Part shown: piece by piece, positions 16,315-24,061 of the stretch
Layout: every line of letters begins with the position of its first letter
How positions within the stretch are numbered: the first letter of the stretch is position 1
Assembly: GCA_003133225.1 (NCBI GenBank)
Contig: PKWL01000097.1
Coordinates: 1 to 49,894, forward strand
Direction of reading: 5' to 3'
Source: Janthinobacterium sp.
Lineage (GTDB): Bacteria; Pseudomonadota; Gammaproteobacteria; Burkholderiales; Burkholderiaceae_D
Length of the DNA stretch: 49,894 nucleotides
Notes under the pieces: model-generated
The model's database searches: none
What the model saw: only the letters and a program-made list of their open reading frames with translations
Told to the model about the DNA's origin: nothing
Translations under genes and position numbers: made by a program

Positions 16315-16881
16315 ATGAAAAAATATTTTGTATCTTGTGGATTGACCATGCTATTGGCGGCGCCAGCTTTTTCCGCGGAAACCTACACTTTCGACCCGGA
16401 GTATACGATTCCGGTATTCGAAGTGGGTCACTTGGGATTTACGACCCAACGGGGGCGGTTTGACAAGGCGGAGGGTAAGGCCGTATTGGACTTTGGAGCA
16501 AAAAAAGGCAGTGTCGAGTTCACGGTATTTACCAGTTCACTTGACATGGGATCACGGGCTTGGACTGTGCATGTGAGTTCCGAAGGTTTGTTCAATATCG
16601 AAAAATATCCGACCATCACGTTCAAGTCAGATCGGCTTCTTTTCGATAACGACAAGGTCGTCGCTGCGGAGGGGCAATTCACCCTTCTTGGGGTAACTAA
16701 GCCGCTTAAGGTGACAGTCAATCGTTTCGCGTGCACGACCAACCCTCTCAATAAGAAATTCATGTGCGCGGGAGATATTACTGCAACCATCAAACGCTCC
16801 GATTTTGGCATGACCAAGTACATTCCGACGGTTAGTGACGACATCAAAATTAACGTTCCCGTTGAGGCTTACAGGAACTGA
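16315..16881 (+). CDS. YceI-family periplasmic protein (first copy)
   Basis: A 188-residue protein with a signal peptide ending near AFSA, then the YceI lipocalin-like barrel (YTFDPEYTIPVFEVGHLGF ... GVTKPLKVTVNRF ... RSDFGMTKYIP). YceI proteins bind isoprenoid lipids such as quinones in an open barrel. TTGGAG precedes ATG 16315. The stop overlaps the next gene start (ATGA), so the two YceI genes are coupled. An insertion with two cysteines (FACTTNPLNKKFMCAG) is shared by both copies and may form a disulfide. Confidence 0.9.
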   Translation: MKKYFVSCGLTMLLAAPAFSAETYTFDPEYTIPVFEVGHLGFTTQRGRFDKAEGKAVLDFGAKKGSVEFTVFTSSLDMGSRAWTVHVSSEGLFNIEKYPTITFKSDRLLFDNDKVVAAEGQFTLLGVTKPLKVTVNRFACTTNPLNKKFMCAGDITATIKRSDFGMTKYIPTVSDDIKINVPVEAYRN

Positions 16882-17489
16882 TGGTGGGTTTTTGGATGCT
16901 CTGTCGGCGGGCGATTCTTGTCGGGCGGCTATTCGGTGTGGCCGCGCTATCGACGATGCTCGCGGGACCCGCGTTGGCAGCAGACCGCTACACTATGGAC
17001 TCGCTACACAGCATCCCCGTATTCGAATTCTCCCATTTGGGTGTTACCACCCAAAGCGGACGTTTCGACAAGGCGAAGGGAACTGTTGTCCTCGATCTAG
17101 TTGCACATAACGGCAGCGTTAACTACGAGGTGGAAACCGCGACGCTGAACATGGGTTATGGTACGGAAACGCCCGATTCTCCGGGATACCGTTTGTTTGA
17201 TGTGGCGAGATTTCCAAAGATCATATTCAGGTCGACCAAGCTGATCTTTGACCAGAACAATGCAATCGTTGCCGCGAAAGGCGAGCTGTCCTTGCTGGGC
17301 GTGACCAAACCTCTGACGGTGCAGGTCAATCGCTTCAAATGTTCAGTAAATCCGATGAACAAGAAGAAGATGTGCGCTTGCGAAGTCACGGCCACCATCA
17401 AACGTTCGGAATTCGGGATGGTCCGGTATCTACCGGGTATCAGTGACGAGGTTACGATCAGCGTCCCGGTCGAAGCCTACAAAGAATAA
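16881..17489 (+). CDS. YceI-family periplasmic protein (second copy)
   Basis: A 202-residue paralogue of the preceding protein (YTMDSLHSIPVFEFSHLGV; GVTKPLTVQVNRF; RSEFGMVRYLPGISDEV), with signal peptide ending near ALA and the same cysteine-containing loop (FKCSVNPMNKKKMCAC). The ATG overlaps the upstream TGA by one base and has AGGA 5 nt upstream. It is the last gene of the cytochrome operon. Possible roles are isoprenoid-quinone carriage or storage, or protection of the c-type cytochrome chain; nothing in the sequence decides between them. Confidence 0.9.
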   Translation: MVGFWMLCRRAILVGRLFGVAALSTMLAGPALAADRYTMDSLHSIPVFEFSHLGVTTQSGRFDKAKGTVVLDLVAHNGSVNYEVETATLNMGYGTETPDSPGYRLFDVARFPKIIFRSTKLIFDQNNAIVAAKGELSLLGVTKPLTVQVNRFKCSVNPMNKKKMCACEVTATIKRSEFGMVRYLPGISDEVTISVPVEAYKE

Positions 17490-17677
17490 AGCTGGGGCAA
17501 GAAGCATGATGTGTTTTCACGTCTCCTTGCCATGATCGGCATGATGTAGGTCATTTCTGCCCATTCTGGCGGGCGCGAAATCCACGCGATTTTTTTGCGA
17601 TCATTTCCGTATCAGCCCCGACCATCAGCGCTCAGAGCAGTGCGGAAATAACCTGATCCGCGCGCCGACGCACGGCT

Positions 17678-18460
17678 CTACTGCATATGCCAGCCATGAC
17701 TGACAACGATAGACTGGCCGCTGAGCGCCGTCGATGGGAAGGCCGCTAGCCAGAGGGCCGTTTGCGCCACATCTTGCGTCGTTGTGAATTCACCGTCGAT
17801 GGTTTCCTTGAGCATCACGTTTTTGATGACGTCGGCTTCGCTGATGTGTAGTTGCGCCGCTTGCTCAGGAATTTGTTTGTCAACTAGGGGCGTGCGCACA
17901 AAACCCGGACAGATGACGTTGGCACGAATATGGTCTTTAGCCCCTTCTTTCGCCACCACTTTTGCCAGCCCGAGCAAACCGTGCTTGGCCGCTACGTATG
18001 CGCTCTTGAAGGGCGAGCCCTCGTGTGAGTGGACCGATCCCATATAAATAATGGCGCCGCCTTTGCCGGCCTTGACCATCTCGCGCATGCAGGCGCGGGT
18101 TGTCAGGAACGCGCCATCTAAATGTATGGCGAGCATTTTTTTCCAATTTTCGAAACTGAAGTCGACGATCGGACTGATAATTTGAATGCCGGCATTGCTG
18201 ATGAGAATATCAACGCCGCCAAACGCGGCAACGGCCGCTGCTACGCCTTGATCCACTTGCGCCTCATTGGTCACATCCATTGCTATTCCCATCGCCTTGC
18301 CACCAGCCTGGATGATTTCGTTGGCCGCCGCACTCGCCGCGTCCAGCGCGAGATCGGCAATTACGACCTTGGCACCTTGGCGCGCGTATTCGAAGGCGAT
18401 TTCTTTGCCGATGCCGCTGGCCGCGCCGGTGATAATGGCGACTTTATCGTTGAGTTGCAT
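17678..18460 (-). CDS. 3-hydroxybutyrate dehydrogenase
   Basis: A 260-residue short-chain dehydrogenase: NAD motif [12 protein letters not shown] near the N terminus, NAG at ~90, catalytic Ser in [11 protein letters not shown] and YVAAK. The insert and ending (GHWHMQ-type, here VVSHGWHMQ) are characteristic of 3-hydroxybutyrate dehydrogenases, which interconvert 3-hydroxybutyrate and acetoacetate in polyhydroxybutyrate turnover. The ATG at 18460 is preceded by AAAGGAAAT. The open frame extends 135 codons further upstream, but that part is a relic of acetoacetate decarboxylase rather than an N-terminal extension. Confidence 0.9.
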   Translation of the reverse strand: MQLNDKVAIITGAASGIGKEIAFEYARQGAKVVIADLALDAASAAANEIIQAGGKAMGIAMDVTNEAQVDQGVAAAVAAFGGVDILISNAGIQIISPIVDFSFENWKKMLAIHLDGAFLTTRACMREMVKAGKGGAIIYMGSVHSHEGSPFKSAYVAAKHGLLGLAKVVAKEGAKDHIRANVICPGFVRTPLVDKQIPEQAAQLHISEADVIKNVMLKETIDGEFTTTQDVAQTALWLAAFPSTALSGQSIVVSHGWHMQ

Positions 18461-18559
18461 GTTATTTCCTTTGTTTTGCAGGGTTGAGATAATCGAGCAC
18501 GACCACGCCCAAAGGCAGCAAAATCTGCCAGGATGTGGCTTGGCAAAATAATTTCCGGC

Positions 18560-18700
18560 GTTGCTAGCCGGTGCCACATGCGCTTTCAGTTCAAGGGCGC
18601 CCGGAACCGTCCATGCACCTTTGATGGTAATTTCGCTGAAACTGAATTGTACAAGTTCGCGGACACGCGCGCTGCCGTTCACACGGGAAATTAAGGCCGA
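18560..18700 (-). pseudogene. Acetoacetate decarboxylase C-terminal remnant
   Basis: In frame with and just upstream of the dehydrogenase, the translation reads [20 protein letters not shown] then [12 protein letters not shown], which corresponds to the region before the C terminus of acetoacetate decarboxylase (family pattern ELVEYxxxDVTIKGAWTGPAALEL). The catalytic lysine region and the final helix are missing. The pair acetoacetate decarboxylase plus 3-hydroxybutyrate dehydrogenase is common in this group, so this is a deleted operon partner. Confidence 0.6.
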
Positions 18701-19175
18701 AGTCGACTTCAGATCGCTGGCAACCGTTTGCGGAGCCAAACCATTCGCTGCGCTCATTTCGAACGATGGATCGTGTACCGTTTGGGAGTGGCGGTGCATG
18801 AATTTGGATTGTAAAGCCCGGTTGTCATGGATGGCAAAATTGCCTGGGAAAAATTGCGCCGCCATGGCATTTGAGTGGCTCTATTTGTCTCCTGATGGCA
18901 TATTCATGACCTCGGGCGTTGACGTTCAGCTTGTGCGGTTCAAGCGCGCGTGCATATCGCGCCACATGCGGCAGGAACGTTTTGCGTCGCGGAACTTGGC
19001 ACGACCGGGGGCGCGATGTCCACACCGCGCGTACAATAAAGGACATTTTTGCAGCGCGCCATGGTCGCATCAATGATAGGAGCTTGATAAAATGCGAGAC
19101 GGCCCAAGTTATTGGCTATAATTTATTTGCTCCAAATCAAATCATTTGTTCGATATCCTAAAGGGAGTAAACGTC
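18701..19175. other. Intergenic
   Basis: Divergent region between the dehydrogenase relic and the TPR protein. Open frames on both strands lack similarity to anything I recognise. No convincing promoter was identified. Confidence 0.4.
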
Positions 19176-20039
19176 ATGTCAGGAAAAAGAGCCTTGTCAG
19201 GAAATTCCGTGATTTCCTCCGTGCTGTTGACGGTAGCGATCCTTTTCGCCGCACCTGTTTATGCGGCGGAAGATGCCACGATGCACCAAGTCTATGTGGC
19301 AGCAGAAGCTGGAAATTTTGATGAAGCCCAGGCTATGATGGATAAGGTCCTGCGCGACCATCCAAAAAGCGCGAAGGCTCATTTTGTCGAAGCCGAGCTA
19401 CTGGTAAAACAAGCACGTTTTGCCAGAGCGGAAGGCGAGCTAAATACCGCCGAGCAACTGGCCCCCGGGCTGCCCTTCGCCAAGCCGAAGGCGTTGCAAA
19501 ATCTTCGGTCCCGCATTGCGGCATCGCACGCCACGGCACGGTCGGCAGTGGTGCCGCATCAGGTGCAAGCGCCCGCCCCCAACGAAATGCCATGGGGTCT
19601 GTTGTTCATTGGAGTGGGCTTGGTCGCCTTTATCGTTTTTGCCGTGCGTTTCATGAATCGCCGCAATGTCCCCACTTACGCGCCGAGCGGCATGGCTCCT
19701 TATAGGGCTGGCCCGATGGGGCAGCCTTACGCTTCAGGTGCAACCGGACCGATGATGGGGCCGGCCGCTGGTGGCGGCGGCATGGGCTCCGGAATTATGG
19801 GTGGCTTGGCCACAGGCGCTGCGATGGGCGCCGGTCTGGTAGCGGGGGAAGCGCTCATGCACCACTTTACCGACGGAAATCGGAGTAGCCCTCTTTCCGA
19901 GCCGCCGCCAGCGCGCAACGACGGCAATGTGCCCGATGATATGGGCGGAAGCGATTTTGGCATCGCCGATAATTCCTCTTGGGACGATGGGTCAAGCAGC
20001 GACGACGGTGCAAGCGGCGGCGGCGACGACTGGGGTTGA
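19176..20039 (+). CDS. TPR-repeat membrane protein with Gly-rich acidic tail
   Basis: A 287-residue protein: signal peptide (ends PVYAAE), tetratricopeptide-like helices at ~30-100 (AAEAGNFDEAQAMMDKVL, AKAHFVEAELLVKQARFARA), a single transmembrane helix near 138-158 (WGLLFIGVGLVAFIVFAVRF), a Gly/Met/Pro-rich low-complexity stretch, and a tail rich in Asp, Ser and Gly ending GGGDDWG. The segment GSGIMGGLATGAAMGAGLVA could be a second, glycine-zipper-like membrane segment. AAGGGAG before ATG 19176 sets the start. It stands alone. The family is an uncharacterised proteobacterial one and no biochemical role can be given. Confidence 0.78.
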   Translation: MSGKRALSGNSVISSVLLTVAILFAAPVYAAEDATMHQVYVAAEAGNFDEAQAMMDKVLRDHPKSAKAHFVEAELLVKQARFARAEGELNTAEQLAPGLPFAKPKALQNLRSRIAASHATARSAVVPHQVQAPAPNEMPWGLLFIGVGLVAFIVFAVRFMNRRNVPTYAPSGMAPYRAGPMGQPYASGATGPMMGPAAGGGGMGSGIMGGLATGAAMGAGLVAGEALMHHFTDGNRSSPLSEPPPARNDGNVPDDMGGSDFGIADNSSWDDGSSSDDGASGGGDDWG

Positions 20040-20357
20040 TGCGATTTGATTTGCTCGTCAAGTTTTGCGCGCTTCAAGGCGGCAGCCTAGCCAAAGGACA
20101 TGTCCCTAGCGCGGCTCAAGGACGAGCGCACGCATCCGCAGCCGCGACGCTCGATTGATCCCGTCAAGCGTAAGAGCCGGGACCTTAATCGGGGCCTGCT
20201 CGCGCGCTAAGCTGCGCCATCGAGTCGCACGAACTGATGTGACGTGGATAAACGTTGTTGATGCGCTTGCAGGGCGCCTATTTTTTGACTATAAATATAA
20301 GTGCGTGTAGGTCGCCAATTGAAACCCGGGCCGTCAAATTGACACGAGGAGGTTGCC
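20040..20357. other. Intergenic, no gene recognised
   Basis: About 320 bp with no supported gene. A GAGGAGG ribosome site at its right end serves the next gene. Confidence 0.5.
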
Positions 20358-20576
20358 ATGTCTCGTAAATATATCGATTGTCGTGAATTCCCAAGCGAAA
20401 CCAATTGTTCGGTCGCCATCAGTGCTGATTCGGAATCGGAATTGCTGGACGCCGCTGTCCAGCATGCGGTGGCAGTGCATCAGCATGAGGACAGCGCCGC
20501 GTTCCGCTCCCAGCTGAAGCAATTGTTCAAAGAAGGCACGCCGCCCATTAATGCTCCAAAACATCAAACCGCCTGA
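20358..20576 (+). CDS. DUF1059 small protein
   Basis: A 72-residue protein with the DUF1059 pattern: an N-terminal C-x-E-F segment (YIDCREFPSETNCSVAISAD) and a helix with HAVAVHQHED. GAGGAGG lies 6 nt upstream of the ATG. Cysteines and histidines could bind a metal, but no function is established for the family. It is monocistronic here. Confidence 0.85.
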   Translation: MSRKYIDCREFPSETNCSVAISADSESELLDAAVQHAVAVHQHEDSAAFRSQLKQLFKEGTPPINAPKHQTA

Positions 20577-20798
20577 TTTGTGCTGGCATCGGGCGGCAAC
20601 GGGATGGCGCCGCAATTGTCGTCCGTCGTTCGGGTAAAGGGTCGTCGCCTTAGCGGGTCGCGGCGTTTGCCTTGTTCCCTTGGGCTTGGTTGTGAAACCG
20701 GCCAACCCGGCCAGTGGTGTAGTGGCGCAGCCATTTAAATTTATGGCTAGCTATGGTTGTTGTCGGTTTTCTACGAGCGGAGGGGGCTTGGCCTTGGC

Positions 20799-21362
20799 TT
20801 AGTCCAGTTCGTTGCGGAAGGCTGATACGGCATGTTGAGCATTCCTATCTTCACTTACGGCAGCACTTACGGCAGGCAGGTCGACATGCTTAACTGCGCG
20901 CTGCTCCAGTTCGATGAACGCTTCCAACACCTTAAATAGGTCAACGAAGATCTGTTTGCCAAAAGTTTGCTCAATGTAATGGTATTGCAAGTCGATCAGT
21001 GGCGCGATCTCGCCCATAAGGATGCGTCCTTGGGGCGATAAATTTACATTCACACGCCGCTGGTCGCCCGGCATGCGGTTGCGTTCGATCGAGCCAACGT
21101 CCTCCATGCGTGACAGTACGCCGGCCATGCTGGGACTGGAAATCTGACACAGGTCGCCAATTTCGCGTGGTTCAAGCTGGCCGTGCTCATCTAAGACACG
21201 CAAGATTCGCCATTGCTGTTCGGTCAAGCCGAAACGGTGCAAGATGGGCCGGAAATGGCCCATCAAGCTGTCGCGCGCCTTCAGCATGCGCTGGGGCAGA
21301 TTCGGATAAGTGATTAGGTGCTTCAAGCCGTCCTCCGTAGCCAGCCCGCAAGGGCTATTCAA
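20799..21362 (-). CDS. MarR-family regulator (HpaR-like)
   Basis: A 187-residue protein with the winged-helix core of MarR regulators: LPQRMLKARDSLMGHFRPIL, LTEQQWRILRVLDEHG, the recognition helix region SSPSMAGVLSRMEDVG and the wing RNRMPGDQRRVNVNLSPQG. The opening LPQRxLxARDSLMxxFRPxL is typical of the HpaR subgroup, which controls aromatic-acid catabolism. It has a long C-terminal tail (~40 residues). The gene is divergent from the CoA-transferase gene, and palindromes in between (21404-21436) are likely its operators. Confidence 0.88.
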   Translation of the reverse strand: MNSPCGLATEDGLKHLITYPNLPQRMLKARDSLMGHFRPILHRFGLTEQQWRILRVLDEHGQLEPREIGDLCQISSPSMAGVLSRMEDVGSIERNRMPGDQRRVNVNLSPQGRILMGEIAPLIDLQYHYIEQTFGKQIFVDLFKVLEAFIELEQRAVKHVDLPAVSAAVSEDRNAQHAVSAFRNELD

Positions 21363-21382
21363 TGATCAATTCAACTGAGGGG

Positions 21383-21436
21383 ATTATACCTCTTGACTCG
21401 CTAACATATTAGTGATGTAATCACTCACATATTAGT
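21383..21436. promoter_or_regulatory. Divergent promoters and MarR operator
   Basis: On the plus strand TTGACT (21393-21398), 17 bp, TGTAAT (21416-21421). On the minus strand a perfect TATAAT (21388-21383) points into the marR gene. The palindrome AGTGAT-GTA-ATCACT (21411-21425) overlaps the plus-strand -10, and ACATATTAGT is repeated at 21404 and 21427, 23 bp apart. This fits a regulator that represses both directions. Confidence 0.6.
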
Positions 21437-21795
21437 AAAGTATATGAGTGATATGCGTTCGGCGCGTTGACCGTAAGTTGCTAAATGATTGTGCAGGATC
21501 GGCCTACCGGCCGCAGATGGTCCCTTTTGCTGTTCAGTTCAGTTGCCATTGGATATCGCCGGCGCTGATACTCGATGCCTTGGTCACAAACCACGGGCCG
21601 ACATGAACAATTGCTGTGGGGCCGATCGCCTTTTGCATAATCGGATCGCTGTCGTTCTCGCGGTTCCACAAAGCGTTGCAGTGATCGCGACTCTTGTGGA
21701 CGTCATCTGCGCCGTTGTTGGGCGCCGCCAGCCGTCGTCGCATATCCGAAAATTGTTGCCTGACCTAACCTACCCACTTTGAAACGGAATTCACC
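21437..21795. other. Intergenic/leader of the CoA-transferase gene
   Basis: About 360 bp. A minus-strand frame (21534-21743) ends in a protein-like stretch but has no recognisable family; I do not call a gene. If the promoter at 21393 drives the next gene, the 5' leader would be long. Confidence 0.4.
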
Positions 21796-23373
21796 ATGCC
21801 TGACAACTACGAACGATGCATTGGCCTGCCGGCGTTGATGGAGGAAGCTGACGCTGCCATGCAGGCGAACTACGAACAGCGCATTCGTCTGCCGGCTTTG
21901 CGGGAAAAAATAACGAGTGCGGCGACAGCGGCATTATGGATCAAGAATGGCATGACGGTCGGCATGAGCGGCTTCACGCGCGCCGGCGACGCCAAGGTCG
22001 TGCCGCTGGCGCTGGCCGAACGAGCACGCCTCGAACCGTTAAAAATCACGCTGCTGACCGGCGCTTCGCTCGGCAACGACGTCGACAAGACCTTGACCGA
22101 GGCGGGCGTGCTGGCGCGCCGCATGCCATTCCAAAGTGATCCCGTGTTACGCGCAGCCATCAATCGCGGCGAAGTGATGTTTGTCGACCAGCACTTGTCC
22201 GAAACCGTTGAAATGCTGCGGACCCGGCAGATTGCGCCGATCGACATCGCAGTGATCGAAGCCGTCGCCATCACGGAGACGGGCGCCATCGTGCCCACCA
22301 CCTCGGTCGGTAACAGCGCCAGTTTTGCGATCCTGGCCGACAAAGTCATCGTCGAGATCAACCTGTCGCAACCGCTTGCCCTGGAAGGTCTGCACGACAT
22401 TCACATCCCGAAACACCGCCCCCGGCGCGAGCCAATTCCCATCATGACGCCGGACGACCGCATTGGCACATTCGCGATCGAAATTCCGCCGGAAAAAATT
22501 GTCGCAATTGTCATCACACAAAAGGCAGATAGTGCGTCGACGATTTTGCCGCCCGATGCGGACACGGCCGCCATCGCTGCCCACTTAGTCGATTTTTTCA
22601 AGGATGAAGTCAAGGCCGGGCGGCTGACCAACAGTCTGCTGCCTTTGCAAGCGGGCATTGGCACCATCGCGAATGCCGTGATGATGGGCTTTATTGACAG
22701 CCCCTTCGAACACATGACCATGTACTCCGAAGTGTTGCAAGACTCGACCTTCGACCTGTTCGATGCGGGCAAGCTTGACTTCGCATCCTGCTCGTCGATC
22801 ACCTTGTCGGCGCAAAAAAGCAAAGAGTTCATCGGCAATATCGACAAGTACAAGAGCCGACTCATTTTACGTCCGCAGGAAATGAGCAATCATCCGGAAG
22901 TGATCCGCCGTCTTGGCATCATCGCCATCAACACGGCACTGGAAGCGGATATTTATGGCAACGTCAATTCGACTCATGTGATGGGAACGGACATGATGAA
23001 CGGCATTGGCGGATCCGGTGATTTTGCGCGCAACGCGTATCTGGCGGTATTCGCCACCAAATCGATCGCCAAAGGGGGCAAGATTTCCAGTATCGTGCCG
23101 ATGGTATCTCATGTTGATCATACCGAGCACGACGTCGATATTTTGGTCACCGAAGTCGGGTTGGCCGACTTGCGCGGTCTCGCCCCGCGCGAGCGTGCAG
23201 CGCTCATTATTGAACGCTGTGTGGCGGAACCGTACCGACAGATGCTAAGGGACTATGTCGATGCGGCGAACCGGCGCGGCGGGCATACGCCGCACCTGTT
23301 AGAGGAGGCGCTGTCATGGCATAGTTGTTACCGTGAAGCGGGCTCGATGTTGCCGCAAATGGACAATAATTGA
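21796..23373 (+). CDS. Acetyl-CoA hydrolase / succinyl-CoA:acetate CoA-transferase family
   Basis: A 525-residue protein covering both domains of the acetyl-CoA hydrolase/transferase family. Visible landmarks: GMTVGMSGFTRAGDAK (CoA-binding), MYSEVLQD holding the glutamate that forms the acyl-glutamyl-CoA intermediate, and GGSGDFARNAYLAVF near the C terminus. It moves CoA between acetate, succinate or related acids. The N terminus is odd: residues 1-21 (DNYERCIGLPALMEEADAAM) are an imperfect repeat of residues 22-43 (ANYEQRIRLPALREKITSAA), so a 63-bp tandem duplication has added a second start. ATG 21859 would give a normal-length protein. A good terminator follows. Confidence 0.87.
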   Translation: MPDNYERCIGLPALMEEADAAMQANYEQRIRLPALREKITSAATAALWIKNGMTVGMSGFTRAGDAKVVPLALAERARLEPLKITLLTGASLGNDVDKTLTEAGVLARRMPFQSDPVLRAAINRGEVMFVDQHLSETVEMLRTRQIAPIDIAVIEAVAITETGAIVPTTSVGNSASFAILADKVIVEINLSQPLALEGLHDIHIPKHRPRREPIPIMTPDDRIGTFAIEIPPEKIVAIVITQKADSASTILPPDADTAAIAAHLVDFFKDEVKAGRLTNSLLPLQAGIGTIANAVMMGFIDSPFEHMTMYSEVLQDSTFDLFDAGKLDFASCSSITLSAQKSKEFIGNIDKYKSRLILRPQEMSNHPEVIRRLGIIAINTALEADIYGNVNSTHVMGTDMMNGIGGSGDFARNAYLAVFATKSIAKGGKISSIVPMVSHVDHTEHDVDILVTEVGLADLRGLAPRERAALIIERCVAEPYRQMLRDYVDAANRRGGHTPHLLEEALSWHSCYREAGSMLPQMDNN

Positions 23374-23384
23374 TGGTGTAGGAT

Positions 23385-23406
23385 AACCCCGGCGCGACCG
23401 GGGTTT
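23385..23406 (+). terminator. Terminator after the CoA-transferase gene
   Basis: AACCCCGG-CGCGA-CCGGGGTT, a perfect 8-bp stem with 5-nt loop followed by TTG, starting 11 bp after the stop codon. Confidence 0.75.
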
Positions 23407-24061
23407 GTCATTGCGCCTCGACGGCGCCTTAAACCCCAGTCGCCCGAGGGCGTCTGCTGCCCCACTTCGCGGTCCTCCGCTTATCCCGTGAACCTGTTCC
23501 ATCTGATGCGGATTCCTATCGGCATCTTGTTGGAATCTAGCCGCCCTTACCGAAAAATTCAAAAAACGTCAAGCAAGGCAGGCCCGCAAATGGCAAAGTG
23601 GCGCCAAACGGCGGGGGCGAAGGAGGGCGTTCGCTTGCATCATTTGCAAGGGAACGAAGGGCGATGCAAACCGCGACCGGGCTGGGCCGCTACGCCTAGC
23701 AGCCAACCAGATCAAAAATCAGAGTGAAAAATCAAGGTGATTTGTGATAATTCGCCTAGGCCGCCGATAGCGGCAAGCTGTGATGTATTTGCCATCCTTG
23801 AAGCCGCGGCGGGCAGATGGGGCGTGTTGCGCAGCGATGCGGGGGCCGTCATGAGGTGGGATGAGGATGGAAATCTAAATCCGGCCGGATAGACGGCAAA
23901 TTCAAAACGGCAGCTGTTGTCACTCGAACACCTGCTGCGTGGCCGCTACGCCCCAGCCGCCAAAAAAATAATATGCTTGCGGCAAAGATTAGCGATTGAC
24001 GAAATAGAGCCGTTGCACGCAACGCGATGACCTTGGGGGGATGTGCTGGTAAAAAAACGCC
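23407..24061. other. Intergenic, 0.65 kb, no gene recognised
   Basis: A plus-strand frame (23488-23727) has no family resemblance. Nothing else is supported; it separates two convergent units. Confidence 0.45.

Noticed and set aside
17678..18865. A 395-aa fusion of an N-terminal domain to 3-hydroxybutyrate dehydrogenase
   Set aside because: The first 135 codons include a decayed piece of acetoacetate decarboxylase, and a good ribosome site stands before ATG 18460.
21534..21743. A 69-codon minus-strand frame ending in a protein-like stretch
   Set aside because: No known family, and no ribosome site; left as uncalled sequence in the CoA-transferase leader.
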